A stretch of 64,000 nt of DNA, taken from assembly GCF_040784935.1 (NCBI RefSeq), contig NZ_CP160680.1:6677802-6741801 (forward strand), given 5' to 3'. Under the pieces are notes generated by a model. That model was not told where the DNA came from and ran no database searches. It saw only the letters and a list, made by a program, of their open reading frames with translations. This stretch comes from Lewinella sp. LCG006 (lineage in GTDB: Bacteria; Bacteroidota; Bacteroidia; Chitinophagales; Saprospiraceae). Positions 36,483 through 45,524 of this stretch are shown piece by piece (position 1 is the first letter of the stretch; each line of letters opens with the position of its first letter). The translations under genes and the position numbers were made by a program.

Positions 36483-37118
36483 CTACACTTTCTTCCCAAT
36501 AAACAGGAGATACTTCCAGATCCCAAAATAAGCGTTTCTGACTTCCTTTTTGATGGGATAGAAATTGTCTTTTAAAACAGGTAACAAATGGCTGTCCATC
36601 TTCACATGATGGCCAGCCATATGTTTTTTAAAGAACGGCCAAGGGCTATCATGAAAATCAACGACTGCAATGTAGCCGCCGGGCCTAAGGTCTTTATAAG
36701 CTTGGTGTATCAGTGTTTCCCACTGCGGGTTGATCATGGTTAGCGCGTAGGAGAACAGTATTGCATCCAATTTTCCTGTCCAGGTATAGCAATTATCCCC
36801 GTAGGGTTGTTCCAGAAAAACGACCTCTTGCGACGCAGAAAAACGGCTTTTAGCTTTTGCCAGCATATCGGCAGAAACATCCATCCCCGTCAATTTTACT
36901 TCTGCAAAAAGTCGTTTGGCACGAACCAGGTTATGCCCTGTGCCACAGCCTACCTCCAATAAATGAAAAGGCTCCTCGTATTCATAAGGGAGTTCGTTCA
37001 AAATAGCCGACCGCCCAAACAGGAAAGACCAGCGGGTGAGATCATAAATGCGAGATTGAAAAGCATAATATTGCTGAATTCGCTTTGCCTGTTGTTGGTG
37101 TGCCTCCTGATTGGTCAT
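36483..37118 (-). CDS. btaB: BtaB-like diacylglyceryl-homoserine N-methyltransferase
   Basis: A 211-residue SAM methyltransferase with the Rossmann motif LLEVGCGTGHNLV, DMS-type acidic loop LTGMDVSADML and an N-terminal RIYDLTRWSFLFGRSAIL block seen in BtaB proteins. BtaB adds three methyl groups to diacylglyceryl-homoserine to give the betaine lipid DGTS. The call is strengthened by the btaA gene ending 17 bases upstream. GTG 37127 is an alternative start, but ATG 37118 has the purine-rich GTGGAAA in front of it. Acts at the cytoplasmic face of the membrane. Confidence 0.85.
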   Translation of the reverse strand: MTNQEAHQQQAKRIQQYYAFQSRIYDLTRWSFLFGRSAILNELPYEYEEPFHLLEVGCGTGHNLVRAKRLFAEVKLTGMDVSADMLAKAKSRFSASQEVVFLEQPYGDNCYTWTGKLDAILFSYALTMINPQWETLIHQAYKDLRPGGYIAVVDFHDSPWPFFKKHMAGHHVKMDSHLLPVLKDNFYPIKKEVRNAYFGIWKYLLFIGKKV

Positions 37119-37135
37119 TATTTCCACGTGATGAT

Positions 37136-38296
37136 CTATTTGACGATTCCCAACTGAACGCTGGCATAAGTAGCTACCCGGTCTGCAGCATGAATATCGG
37201 CCAATTCCATGTTTGATTTGAAATCAACTCGTTGATGAACGAACGCGGGTATAAAATCGATTTTATCCGCAGCAGAACGCATGAGAATGCGCGTACCCGA
37301 TCGGCTGTTTTCCAGTATCAGTTCCCATTCTTCTACCAATCCGGCAAGATCGTGCGCCGCGAGCCAATCCTGATGATCCAGTAATATGTATTGGGTGTAA
37401 GCACCAGGGTTTTCTTTCAAAAAACCGCTCAGGGTGTTGTTGTACGTCTGAATTCGTTCCTGGCGGTTTTTCAAGGTTTCAAAATGCTGCTCTTGCAAAT
37501 AATTGGGCGCACAATCAGGTTGGTAGTAGCCCTGGTAGTACAACTGCCAAAAGTAATTGTCTTTGATGGGTAAGGTGCGAAAGACTCTTCTCAGACAGTC
37601 TTGGAGAAAGCCCGTGATACCTCTTTCGTATTCGTCCTTGAAAAGTGCTTGCTGACTCTGAGGGACACCAATCAAGCACATTGTAAAATGCCGATTGACC
37701 GCCCAATGCACCAGTTGATTCAATAAGCGAGGCTCCAATGCATCATAAATCCGAATCTGCTCTTCCAGGGTATCCGCAGCAAAAAGTGCTTTTAGATCGC
37801 GATTTATTTTGGGTCGTGCTTTCAGGTAACCTCTTAACAACCATGCCAGCATCCCAGAGGTACCGTAGTAGTACATTGTTTTCCGACCTGCCTTTCCAGA
37901 AAAGTAATTGCCCGAACGATCCCATATCTCTTGGGCATAGGCAGGTAATTGTTGTCTTAGCTGCTGGGTATACAGCGTAGAAAAATCCGGGTGCTTGCCC
38001 GCACCAAAAAGGGTAAAATGATCCTCAAAATACAGTTGACTAAGGCTGGCTTTCTTTAAGTCCAGCAAAGCATTCTGCCGCGGATTCATATCTATAGCAT
38101 GAATCGCCTTGGGATCATCCAGCAAATAATCCAGGGCATTACAACCGGCACTGGTGATCATGACCACCTCACTGTCCTGGTTAAACCCCAGCATTTGTCG
38201 GTCACAACGCGGGTCTTCCCAGCAAGTATTATAGATGAGGTTATTCTGGTGAACGAGGCGAAAAAGCCAGTCTTGAAGATGGTCGACGTATTTCAC
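37136..38296 (-). CDS. btaA: BtaA-like S-adenosylmethionine:diacylglycerol 3-amino-3-carboxypropyltransferase
   Basis: BtaA moves the 3-amino-3-carboxypropyl group of SAM onto diacylglycerol, the first step of DGTS betaine-lipid synthesis. The 386-residue protein has the family N-terminus with the WEDP motif (IYNTCWEDPRCDRQML). The SAM-site pattern follows: VMITSAGCNALDYLL and AIDMNPRQNALLDLK. YYYGTSGMLAW and a C-terminal RSGTRILMRSAA segment are also present. The only usable start is GTG 38296, because a stop lies six codons upstream and the next Met is internal. btaB follows at once, and ppk1 is upstream on the same strand. Confidence 0.87.
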   Translation of the reverse strand: MKYVDHLQDWLFRLVHQNNLIYNTCWEDPRCDRQMLGFNQDSEVVMITSAGCNALDYLLDDPKAIHAIDMNPRQNALLDLKKASLSQLYFEDHFTLFGAGKHPDFSTLYTQQLRQQLPAYAQEIWDRSGNYFSGKAGRKTMYYYGTSGMLAWLLRGYLKARPKINRDLKALFAADTLEEQIRIYDALEPRLLNQLVHWAVNRHFTMCLIGVPQSQQALFKDEYERGITGFLQDCLRRVFRTLPIKDNYFWQLYYQGYYQPDCAPNYLQEQHFETLKNRQERIQTYNNTLSGFLKENPGAYTQYILLDHQDWLAAHDLAGLVEEWELILENSRSGTRILMRSAADKIDFIPAFVHQRVDFKSNMELADIHAADRVATYASVQLGIVK

Positions 38297-38328
38297 GGAT
38301 AATGTATTGGTCTAAAATTCCCGTGAAA
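38291..38328. repeat. 8-bp inverted repeat spanning the btaA start
   Basis: TTTCACGG (38291-38298) and CCGTGAAA (38321-38328) are perfect inverted copies separated by 22 bases. The left arm covers the GTG start of btaA, so it could be an operator or an RNA hairpin that hides the start. An 8-bp match can also arise by chance. Confidence 0.35.
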
Positions 38329-38418
38329 TTAAGGCATACTCCAGCCGGGGGCAGCCATTTAAGCTTTATGAAAAGACTAAGTTTTCGTTAATTAAAACAC
38401 TTGAAGATCAAGCTAATG

Positions 38419-40464
38419 TTAAACATCTCCGCTTGAAAGCTTACTGAGATACTCATAATACGCTACCTGCGAACGGATCAACCTCTCCCCTGGTCTTGGC
38501 TGGCGATAGCGATTATCCAGCTCCTGGTTAATGATTCTCGCCTTGCGATTGTCAGACCATTGTATATCTAGTAGGTCAATAAGTTCCCGGCGTAGGCGGG
38601 GGTCATAGATAGGAATAGCTACTTCTACACGCCGGAAAAGATTGCGACTCATCCAGTCGGCAGAGGCCGTAAATAGTTCTTCTTTGCCATCGTTGAAAAA
38701 GTAATAGATGCGCGCATGCTCCAAAAAGCGATCCAGTACACTGATCACTTCAATGTTTTCACTCTGCCCTTTCACACCTGGCACCAAACAACAGATACCG
38801 CGGATGATCAATTGAATTTTCACCCCGGCATTACTCGCCTGGTACAGTTTATCAATCATACCCGGCTCTTCCAGGCTATTCATTTTCAAGCGAATAAAAG
38901 CCTCCCGGCCTGCTTTCGCATGCTTTATTTCCCGGTTGATTTTCTTAATGAGCTTGTCTCTAAGGTCGAAGGGGGCTACCAGAAGGTGCTTGGTTGCCGG
39001 CAAGATCAAACGCCCCATCAATAACTCAAAAACTTGACGGACATCAAAGGCCAACTCCTGGTTAGCGGTCAACAAAGCATGGTCAGCGTAGGTGCGAGCC
39101 GTTTGCTCATTAAAATTACCAGTCCCTAAATAACTGATATTCAAATTATTAGAACACTCTATTAAAAGTAACTTTGAATGCACTTTGATACCAGGAAAAC
39201 TGAAACGAACATCAGCACCTGCCTTTTTCAATTCTTCTCCCCAGTAAAGGTTAGCAGCTTCGTCAAAACGCGCTTTTGCTTCCACAAAAACTTCCACTTT
39301 CTTTCCGAGCGCCAAAGCTTGTAACAAACCATCAACCACATCCGATTGCTTAGCTACACGGTAAAGTGTAATCCGTAGGGTATGCACATCAGGGTCATTG
39401 GCCGCTTCCTTGATCAGGCGCGGAATGTAATTGTATTTTTGGTAAGGAAAATGCAACCACTCGTCTTGCTCACGTATGGTTTTCAGTAAAAATGCTGCAT
39501 GTTCAAGGCGTGGATGCGCAAGTGGAATCAGCGGCTTATCATGCAGATTGTCCTTGTCTGCAGGTATTGGGAACCCAAAATAGTCATTAAAATTGTGGTA
39601 TCGCCCCCCTGGAATCAAGTCATATTTTGACAATCCATAAGCTTTACGGACCCGGGTAACCAGGTTTTCCGGCATGGTCTGGTCAAATAAAAAGCGCGTG
39701 GGCAGACCAGCACGGCGTTCTGCTAAAGATGCTTTGATCTTGTCCAGCAAATCACCGCTGTATTCATCATCAATATAAAGTTCAGCATCTCTGGATACCT
39801 TGACACAATATACGCGAGGCTCTTGCTCTCCCAAATACTGAGGTAAAGCAGCCCTGATCACATCATCAAGGTACATCACCACATAATCATCGTTGGAGGA
39901 AGGTACTACCAGGAACCTTGACAATATATTGCTGGGAATATTGATGACTTCCCACGGTTTTTCTTCCCCGTGGTCAACGATAAAATAGAGCTGGCGATTT
40001 TCTAAAAAAGGAGCCTTTTCGCCTTCAAGATAACTTCTTCGCTCTAATAGTGGCAATACCTTTTCTTGAAAATACTGATGGATAAATTCCAGTTGTTTGG
40101 CACCTAACCGGTCTTGGGTAACGAGATAAATCCCCTCTTCTTGCAGGGCCGGAATAATTTCTTCTCTGAAAACACGACCGAATTGACGTTGCTGCTGCTG
40201 TACCAGTGCTAATATCTCTTTGAGTACTTTCTTCGGCTTGATGTCCAACAGACGTTTACGATCTTCCTTGCGCAACGATTTAAAAGAACGAATGTATGCT
40301 ACCCTCACCCGGAAAAATTCGTCCAGGTTGGAGCTGTAAATCGCAAGAAACTTAATTCGCTCATAGAGTGGAACCGACTTGTCCATCGCCTCTTGAAGCA
40401 CTCGATAGTTAAAATGCAGCCAGCTAATGTCTCTTGATATATAAGTAAAGCCCGTATTTTCCAT
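38419..40464 (-). CDS. ppk1: Polyphosphate kinase 1
   Basis: PPK1 polymerises the gamma-phosphate of ATP into inorganic polyphosphate. The 681-residue protein has the N-domain (ISRDISWLHFNYRVLQEA, SNLDEFFRVRV), and the two phospholipase-D-like catalytic domains. The phosphorylated histidine is expected at His429 in KVHSKLLLIE, with TGNFNE (448-453) after it and a second conserved histidine at 462 in YADHALL. The ATG at 40464 lies under two overlapping-range promoter elements (40488-40470). btaA and btaB follow on the same strand after 122 bases. Confidence 0.96.
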   Translation of the reverse strand: MENTGFTYISRDISWLHFNYRVLQEAMDKSVPLYERIKFLAIYSSNLDEFFRVRVAYIRSFKSLRKEDRKRLLDIKPKKVLKEILALVQQQQRQFGRVFREEIIPALQEEGIYLVTQDRLGAKQLEFIHQYFQEKVLPLLERRSYLEGEKAPFLENRQLYFIVDHGEEKPWEVINIPSNILSRFLVVPSSNDDYVVMYLDDVIRAALPQYLGEQEPRVYCVKVSRDAELYIDDEYSGDLLDKIKASLAERRAGLPTRFLFDQTMPENLVTRVRKAYGLSKYDLIPGGRYHNFNDYFGFPIPADKDNLHDKPLIPLAHPRLEHAAFLLKTIREQDEWLHFPYQKYNYIPRLIKEAANDPDVHTLRITLYRVAKQSDVVDGLLQALALGKKVEVFVEAKARFDEAANLYWGEELKKAGADVRFSFPGIKVHSKLLLIECSNNLNISYLGTGNFNEQTARTYADHALLTANQELAFDVRQVFELLMGRLILPATKHLLVAPFDLRDKLIKKINREIKHAKAGREAFIRLKMNSLEEPGMIDKLYQASNAGVKIQLIIRGICCLVPGVKGQSENIEVISVLDRFLEHARIYYFFNDGKEELFTASADWMSRNLFRRVEVAIPIYDPRLRRELIDLLDIQWSDNRKARIINQELDNRYRQPRPGERLIRSQVAYYEYLSKLSSGDV

Positions 40465-40469
40465 AAAAC

Positions 40470-40488
40470 CAAATATAGCTCAAATGTA
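40470..40488 (-). promoter_or_regulatory. Two predicted -7 promoter elements at the ppk1 start
   Basis: On the minus strand TACATTTG (40488-40481) and TATATTTG (40477-40470) both match TAnnTTTG perfectly. The nearer one ends 5 bases before the ATG, predicting a leaderless transcript, the other a leader of about 10 bases. Confidence 0.5.
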
Positions 40489-40649
40489 ATTGCACGAAGG
40501 TAATTTATTCTATGGCTTCCCTCTTTGGAGTTTTTAGAAAATTTGAATTCCATATTGAATTGCATCCACCTGTGTTAATCTAGTGTAAACCATTTATTAA
40601 ATATTAACCGAATTTTACCTGATTGTTACCTCAATATAAAGAAGCCCTC

Positions 40650-40657
40650 TACTTTTG
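40650..40657 (+). promoter_or_regulatory. Predicted -7 promoter element of the TonB receptor gene
   Basis: TACTTTTG, a perfect TAnnTTTG match, 32 bases before ATG 40690. Confidence 0.55.
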
Positions 40658-40689
40658 TTACATCTTTTCACTCACAACTTTCTTCTATT

Positions 40690-43600
40690 ATGAAAGTCTT
40701 ACGTCTACAACTATTACTCCTGGTGATACTGTTCGTAGGAACCAGTGCATTATTTGCACAAGTTACTACGGCGACCATCACTGGTAGCATTTCCGACAAT
40801 GGTGGCGAGCCATTAATCGGTGCTACTATCGTTGCGATTAATACCGCTACCGGTACCCAGTACGGAACGACAACCAACACTGATGGCCGTTTCACGCTAC
40901 CCAACTTACGGGTGGGTGGCCCTTATGATGTTACAGCTTCTTACGTTGGCTACAACGATGAAAAGCAAGGTAATATCTTCCTGTCATTGGGGCAGACAGC
41001 TCGCCTTGATTTTGAATTAGCTTCCGGGGTTGCACTGGATGAAATCGTGGTTACGGGCACCGTTGACCCTGATGTCAACCGTGATCGTACGGGGGTAGCC
41101 ACTTTAGTGGGAAGTACGGAATTACAACGCCTACCAACCATTACGCGTTCTGCTTCCGACTACACGCGCTTGACTCCCTCTTCTGACGGCAACAGTTTTG
41201 GCGGTCGTAATGACCAATTCAACAACTTTAGTCTTGATGGTTCCATTTTCAACAACCCCTTTGGTCTGGATGCTGCTACCCCTGGAGGGCAAACGGATGC
41301 CCAGCCTATTTCGCTGGATGCCATTGATCAAATTCAGGTCAATATCGCACCTTATGATGTGACCCAGGCGGGCTTTACGGGTGCTTCAGTAAATGCCGTG
41401 ACCAAAAGTGGTACCAACCAGTTCAAGGGTACCGTTTTTGGGTTTACCCGAAACGAGCAAATGACGGGTTCTAAAGTTGCCGGGCAGGATATTTTTGTTC
41501 CAGAGCTAAGCCAGCTGCAGACTGGATTCAGCTTGGGTGGCCCCATCATCAAGAACAAGCTTTTCTTTTTCGTCAATGCTGAAATCGAAAACCGTGATGA
41601 TCTTGGTTCCAACTTCATCGCGGCACGTAGTGGTGTGGGCGGAGAGCAAGTTTCACGGGTAGAAGCTTCGGATTTGGACGCCGTTTCGGCAGCTTTGTTT
41701 GAGCGTTATGGCTACGAAACCGGGCCTTACGAAAACTTCCTTTTCAATCAGAATAACACCAAGGGTATTCTTAAGCTAGACTGGAACATTGGACAAAACC
41801 AAACGCTGACAGCTACTTATAATTTCCTTGATGCTACCAAGGAAAAGCCTGCTCACCCTTTCGCGTTGGGTCGTCGTGGTCCTGATGCAACTACTTTGCA
41901 GTTCCGCAACAGTGGTTACACCATCAACAACGTTATCCACTCTGCCATTGTAGAGCACCGTACTTTGTTTAGTGATAAAATATCGAACAAATTACAATTG
42001 GGCTATACTGCTTTCCGCGATTCTCGTGATCCGTTTAGTACACCGTTTCCTTCTATTTTAATCCAACGGGATGGTATCAACTACATCGTAGCCGGACACG
42101 AGCCTTTCTCGATCAACAATAACCTTGATCAGGACGTGTACCAGGTGACCAACAACTTGAATATCTTCCTCAAAAAGCATACCCTTACCGTGGGAGCAAG
42201 TTTGGAGCGTTTCGAATTTGACAACAGCTTCAACCTGGGTGCTTATGATGGTGCCTTCGGGCCGTTTTTACCAGGTGCACAAAGCCCTGCTGCATTTGTA
42301 GACAGTATCCAGGCAGGCGCACTCGACGCAGCTGTAGCAGCAGCGCAGGCGACTTTTGAGAATGGTAATGGAGCAGGCAATGGCTATGATGGCACCAACT
42401 GGGCACTGGCAGAGACCAATGTTGGTCAGTTCGCTTTCTACCTTCAGGATGAAATCGACGTTACCGATCAGTTTAAACTGACGGTTGGCGTGCGTATGGA
42501 TATGCCCTTGTACTTTGATACGGAAGAAAAAATCCAGGAGAACATTGATCGCAATTGTTGCTATGACCCTAGCATTGTTTACTACGATACCGAGGGAAAT
42601 GAAGTCCTTTTTGACTCCAAGCAACTTCCTGACAATACGCCGCTGATTTCTCCGCGTGTTGGCTTTAATTACGATGTTACCGGGAAACAAAATTTCATCC
42701 TTCGGGGAGGATCAGGTTTATTTACCGGTCGTTTTCCTTTTGTTTGGTTAGGCAACCAGGTGGCGAACCCCAACTTTTTCTTCTACACCATTACCGAACC
42801 TAGCTTCCAGTTTCCACAAGTTTGGCGATCTAACTTGGGTATTGACCACAAATCAAATGGCTGGACCCTATCAGCAGATTTCCTTTACACCAAGGATCTT
42901 AACGCAATGATGGTTAGGAATTACGGTCTCAAGCCACCTAGCGGCAAACTAGAGGGTGTAGATGACCGTGAGATTTACACAGCCGACGACCGTGCTACTG
43001 TTTTTGGCGGTGCGACCAATGCCTACGTATTCTCTAATACTGACATTGGCTATTCTTTCAATGCTTCTTTGCAAATTCGCAAAAACTGGAACAATGGCTG
43101 GTTCACGAGCTTAGGCTACAACTTCCTGGATGCCCAGGATGCCAGCTCTATCGAAGCAGAAATCTCTAGCGATGCTTACGAGCGTAACCCAGCTATTGGC
43201 AATGTCAATCAGGCTCGCCTTACACCTTCGCTGTACGGTAATCGTCATCGTTTTGTGGGTAGTGCCCACAAGAAATTTGAGTACGGAAGCTGGGCAACTA
43301 CCCTTGCTGCCTTCTTTGAATACGCTCAAGGTGGTCGCTTCTCTTACACTTACTCGGGTGACATCAATAATGATGCCTCTGGTTTGAACGACCTGATTTA
43401 CATCCCTACTACAACGGAGATCAACCAGATGAACTTCACCGGCAATGATGCCGAGCAGGAAGCACAGCGTCGTGCTTTGGAGAATTTCATCCAGCAAGAC
43501 GAATACCTCAATGGTAATCGCGGCAATTACGCAGAGAAATACGATATTCTCAGCCCTTGGTACAGCCGCTGGGACGTACGTGTTTTGCAAGATTACATTT

Positions 43601-43833
43601 TGCCTAACCAGAACACCATACAGGTAAGCCTTGACATGTTGAACATTGGTAATTTCGTCAACAGCAAATGGGGCGTTCGTCAATTTCCTACCAACACGCA
43701 GCCAATTGGCGTAAGTGTTGCGGATGGCGTACCTACCTACAGCTTTGATACCAACTTACGCAGTACCTTCACCAACGACTTTAGCCTTGGCTCACGCTGG
43801 CAGTTGCAGGTTGGTTTGCGTTACATTTTCTAA
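40690..43833 (+). CDS. Oar-like TonB-dependent outer-membrane receptor
   Basis: A 1047-residue outer-membrane protein. After the signal peptide (cleavage after LFAQ) comes a carboxypeptidase-regulatory-like domain (about 27-110, ITGSISDNGGEPLIGATI). The plug follows (VALDEIVVTGTVD, NFSLDGSIFNNPFG, DQIQVNIAPYDV, GASVNAVTKSGTN) and then a large barrel ending in an aromatic residue (LRYIF). The plug features match the Oar group, whose substrates are mostly peptides, proteins or unknown. No SusD partner is adjacent, so glycan uptake of the SusCD type is not indicated. A strong terminator follows. Confidence 0.92.
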   Translation: MKVLRLQLLLLVILFVGTSALFAQVTTATITGSISDNGGEPLIGATIVAINTATGTQYGTTTNTDGRFTLPNLRVGGPYDVTASYVGYNDEKQGNIFLSLGQTARLDFELASGVALDEIVVTGTVDPDVNRDRTGVATLVGSTELQRLPTITRSASDYTRLTPSSDGNSFGGRNDQFNNFSLDGSIFNNPFGLDAATPGGQTDAQPISLDAIDQIQVNIAPYDVTQAGFTGASVNAVTKSGTNQFKGTVFGFTRNEQMTGSKVAGQDIFVPELSQLQTGFSLGGPIIKNKLFFFVNAEIENRDDLGSNFIAARSGVGGEQVSRVEASDLDAVSAALFERYGYETGPYENFLFNQNNTKGILKLDWNIGQNQTLTATYNFLDATKEKPAHPFALGRRGPDATTLQFRNSGYTINNVIHSAIVEHRTLFSDKISNKLQLGYTAFRDSRDPFSTPFPSILIQRDGINYIVAGHEPFSINNNLDQDVYQVTNNLNIFLKKHTLTVGASLERFEFDNSFNLGAYDGAFGPFLPGAQSPAAFVDSIQAGALDAAVAAAQATFENGNGAGNGYDGTNWALAETNVGQFAFYLQDEIDVTDQFKLTVGVRMDMPLYFDTEEKIQENIDRNCCYDPSIVYYDTEGNEVLFDSKQLPDNTPLISPRVGFNYDVTGKQNFILRGGSGLFTGRFPFVWLGNQVANPNFFFYTITEPSFQFPQVWRSNLGIDHKSNGWTLSADFLYTKDLNAMMVRNYGLKPPSGKLEGVDDREIYTADDRATVFGGATNAYVFSNTDIGYSFNASLQIRKNWNNGWFTSLGYNFLDAQDASSIEAEISSDAYERNPAIGNVNQARLTPSLYGNRHRFVGSAHKKFEYGSWATTLAAFFEYAQGGRFSYTYSGDINNDASGLNDLIYIPTTTEINQMNFTGNDAEQEAQRRALENFIQQDEYLNGNRGNYAEKYDILSPWYSRWDVRVLQDYILPNQNTIQVSLDMLNIGNFVNSKWGVRQFPTNTQPIGVSVADGVPTYSFDTNLRSTFTNDFSLGSRWQLQVGLRYIF

Positions 43834-43858
43834 ACCAACTTTTGATGGTTTGATACAG

Positions 43859-43898
43859 AAAAGGCCCACGTTGAGAAGCGTGGGCCTTTTCTTTTTTC
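43859..43898. terminator. Bidirectional Rho-independent terminator between the TonB receptor and ArsC-like genes
   Basis: AAGGCCCACG (43861-43870) pairs with CGTGGGCCTT (43879-43888) around an 8-base loop, with a T-run on the plus strand and A-rich sequence on the other side. It serves the convergent genes. Confidence 0.9.
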
Positions 43899-43912
43899 TA
43901 TACTGACATGGA

Positions 43913-44356
43913 TTAATATTCCAAGGAAGATTCTCCTAAGACATGAAATTCATCTCGTTGCCCAATAAAACGCAGCATTCTGCGCTTAACTTCTTCACGT
44001 ACTTTCAAAAAAACGGTAAGTGGATCTTCCTGGCTTACTGCCTCAGGGTTAGGAATATCGTAAAAAAAATGATGATCGGCAGTGATGTCTGCTGGTCGGC
44101 AATCTTCGGCTTTCTTGCACACCGTGATGAGGTAATCGAAATGCTGCCCGGAAAACTCGTCCAAATGCTTAGACTGAGCGAAAGACATGTCGATATTGTC
44201 TTCGAGCATCACTTCCACCGCTAAAGGGTGGACTTGATGGGGTTTGAGGCCCGCACTAAAAATTTCTGCTTTACCTCTGGTAAAATACCTAAGGTAGGCT
44301 TCCGCCATTTGACTCCGACAAGCATTGCCCGTACAGAGCACCAAAATTTTTCTCAT
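43913..44356 (-). CDS. ArsC-type arsenate reductase / low-molecular-weight phosphatase family protein
   Basis: A 147-residue LMW-phosphatase-fold protein. The P-loop is Cys8-x5-Arg14 (LCTGNACRS). A second cysteine pair, Cys80 and Cys86, lies where thioredoxin-coupled arsenate reductases keep their redox relay, although the usual spacing is one residue longer. This favours arsenate reductase over tyrosine phosphatase. The frame extends to 44386, but a TAACTTTG element at 44382-44375 lies inside that extension, so ATG 44356 is preferred. No other arsenic genes are adjacent. Confidence 0.78.
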   Translation of the reverse strand: MRKILVLCTGNACRSQMAEAYLRYFTRGKAEIFSAGLKPHQVHPLAVEVMLEDNIDMSFAQSKHLDEFSGQHFDYLITVCKKAEDCRPADITADHHFFYDIPNPEAVSQEDPLTVFLKVREEVKRRMLRFIGQRDEFHVLGESSLEY

Positions 44357-44374
44357 TGCAGTATGGTTACTCGG

Positions 44375-44382
44375 CAAAGTTA
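44375..44382 (-). promoter_or_regulatory. Predicted -7 promoter element of the ArsC-like gene
   Basis: TAACTTTG on the minus strand, perfect TAnnTTTG match, about 20 bases upstream of ATG 44356. It decides the start codon. Confidence 0.5.
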
Positions 44383-44492
44383 ACATTAACTTTACATAGA
44401 TGTAGCATACTCAACTCAAAAAAAATGAACGGTCTGCTCAGTAGCTACTGCTTTTGCTTGACTACAAGGACCTTAGTGATTGAAGTTTTTTT

Positions 44493-45317
44493 TTAGAAAG
44501 TAGGGCATCCGATTCCTCTTCCGTTTACACCACTCCCCTCTCCAAAAGCAAACGAGAAGGAGATCCCGCCCATAAAGTACCAGTCTTTGTATTCTCCTCC
44601 ACGGCGGTATTGCAGATCTTCTACTTCGGGGTCTTTGATACTGGGGTTACTCAATTGAGCAGCAAGAGAGCCGGTGTTTTCTAATACGTCGAGGTAATTA
44701 ACACTCGTCGCTGACACATCGTCCAGGTAATCAGTGAAGGTCTTTCGTCCTCCCAATTCCAGTCCAATCGTGAATCGTTCCTTGATGATAAACTTGATGC
44801 CACCACCAGCAAGAAGTGCAAAATTGGTTAAAGAATAAGGGTCATCATAGCCAGGTGCTCCCTGGGCTTCGGTCGCTAGCGGCTGCAGCTCAACCCAGTT
44901 CCCATCGAAGTTAGCTTCAGGATTGAAACGAAATACACTGGCTCCTCCCATGATGTAAGGAACAACCTGTGTTGCTCTAGGATTGCCAAGGCGAAACAAA
45001 TGGAGGTCTGCCTTTAAGGCCAACTCGGTTATATTGCTGCGGAAATTCAACATCCGGTTGGTGTTATCGTTGGTTACACCGTCTTGTGCGCTCACCTTAC
45101 CCAAATTGAGGCCAAATTCTAAAGAAATTGGCTTAGCAGGATTCATTCGTAAGAAAATTCCGCCTCCGGGTTCTATCGATTTAGTGTAAAGTCCAAATTC
45201 TTGTGGAGAAAGATCACCGGAATAAATCGTTCCGCCGCCCCACAAACCGAGTTCCAGGTTTTGAGCGGTAACAGCGATAGATAGAGACAATAGACAAAGG
45301 GAGAGTAAGAATCTCAT
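44493..45317 (-). CDS. Outer-membrane beta-barrel protein of unknown function (DUF6089-like)
   Basis: A 274-residue exported protein with a signal peptide ending at VTAQ and a mature start NLELGLWGGGTIYSGDLSP that is typical of a Bacteroidota family of small outer-membrane barrels. Glycine- and aromatic-rich amphipathic strands continue to the end (WYFMGGISFSFAFGEG). The role is unknown; no neighbour gives a clue. ATG 45317 is chosen because the signal peptide begins there; the frame opens further upstream at 45374. Confidence 0.8.
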   Translation of the reverse strand: MRFLLSLCLLSLSIAVTAQNLELGLWGGGTIYSGDLSPQEFGLYTKSIEPGGGIFLRMNPAKPISLEFGLNLGKVSAQDGVTNDNTNRMLNFRSNITELALKADLHLFRLGNPRATQVVPYIMGGASVFRFNPEANFDGNWVELQPLATEAQGAPGYDDPYSLTNFALLAGGGIKFIIKERFTIGLELGGRKTFTDYLDDVSATSVNYLDVLENTGSLAAQLSNPSIKDPEVEDLQYRRGGEYKDWYFMGGISFSFAFGEGSGVNGRGIGCPTF

Positions 45318-45445
45318 AGATGGAATATTGTTTTTCAGGATTATATGACACAGTAACGGAAAAAAGTAACACAATCTTTTATCGCAATAAATAAAAAACG
45401 ACAGTAAGATGATTAAAAAACATAGCCATCACTGAATAAGTGCGG

Positions 45446-45453
45446 CAAAATTA
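45446..45453 (-). promoter_or_regulatory. Possible -7 promoter element for the DUF6089-like gene
   Basis: TAATTTTG on the minus strand matches TAnnTTTG. The leader would be about 120 bases. It sits within the near-palindrome GCAAAA...TTTTGC. Confidence 0.35.
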
Positions 45454-45524
45454 GTGATTTTTGCATTTGCAACTCCTACCCTCTTTACAATGTTATACGA
45501 GGTATAAAATGAAACAGGCACAGC

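Noticed and set aside
38291-38328. Pho box at btaA
   Set aside because: The element is an inverted repeat, whereas Pho boxes are direct repeats of a different sequence, so phosphate control is only suggested by gene content.
40690-43833. SusC of a polysaccharide utilisation locus
   Set aside because: The plug matches the Oar group, and no susD-like gene or glycoside hydrolase is adjacent.
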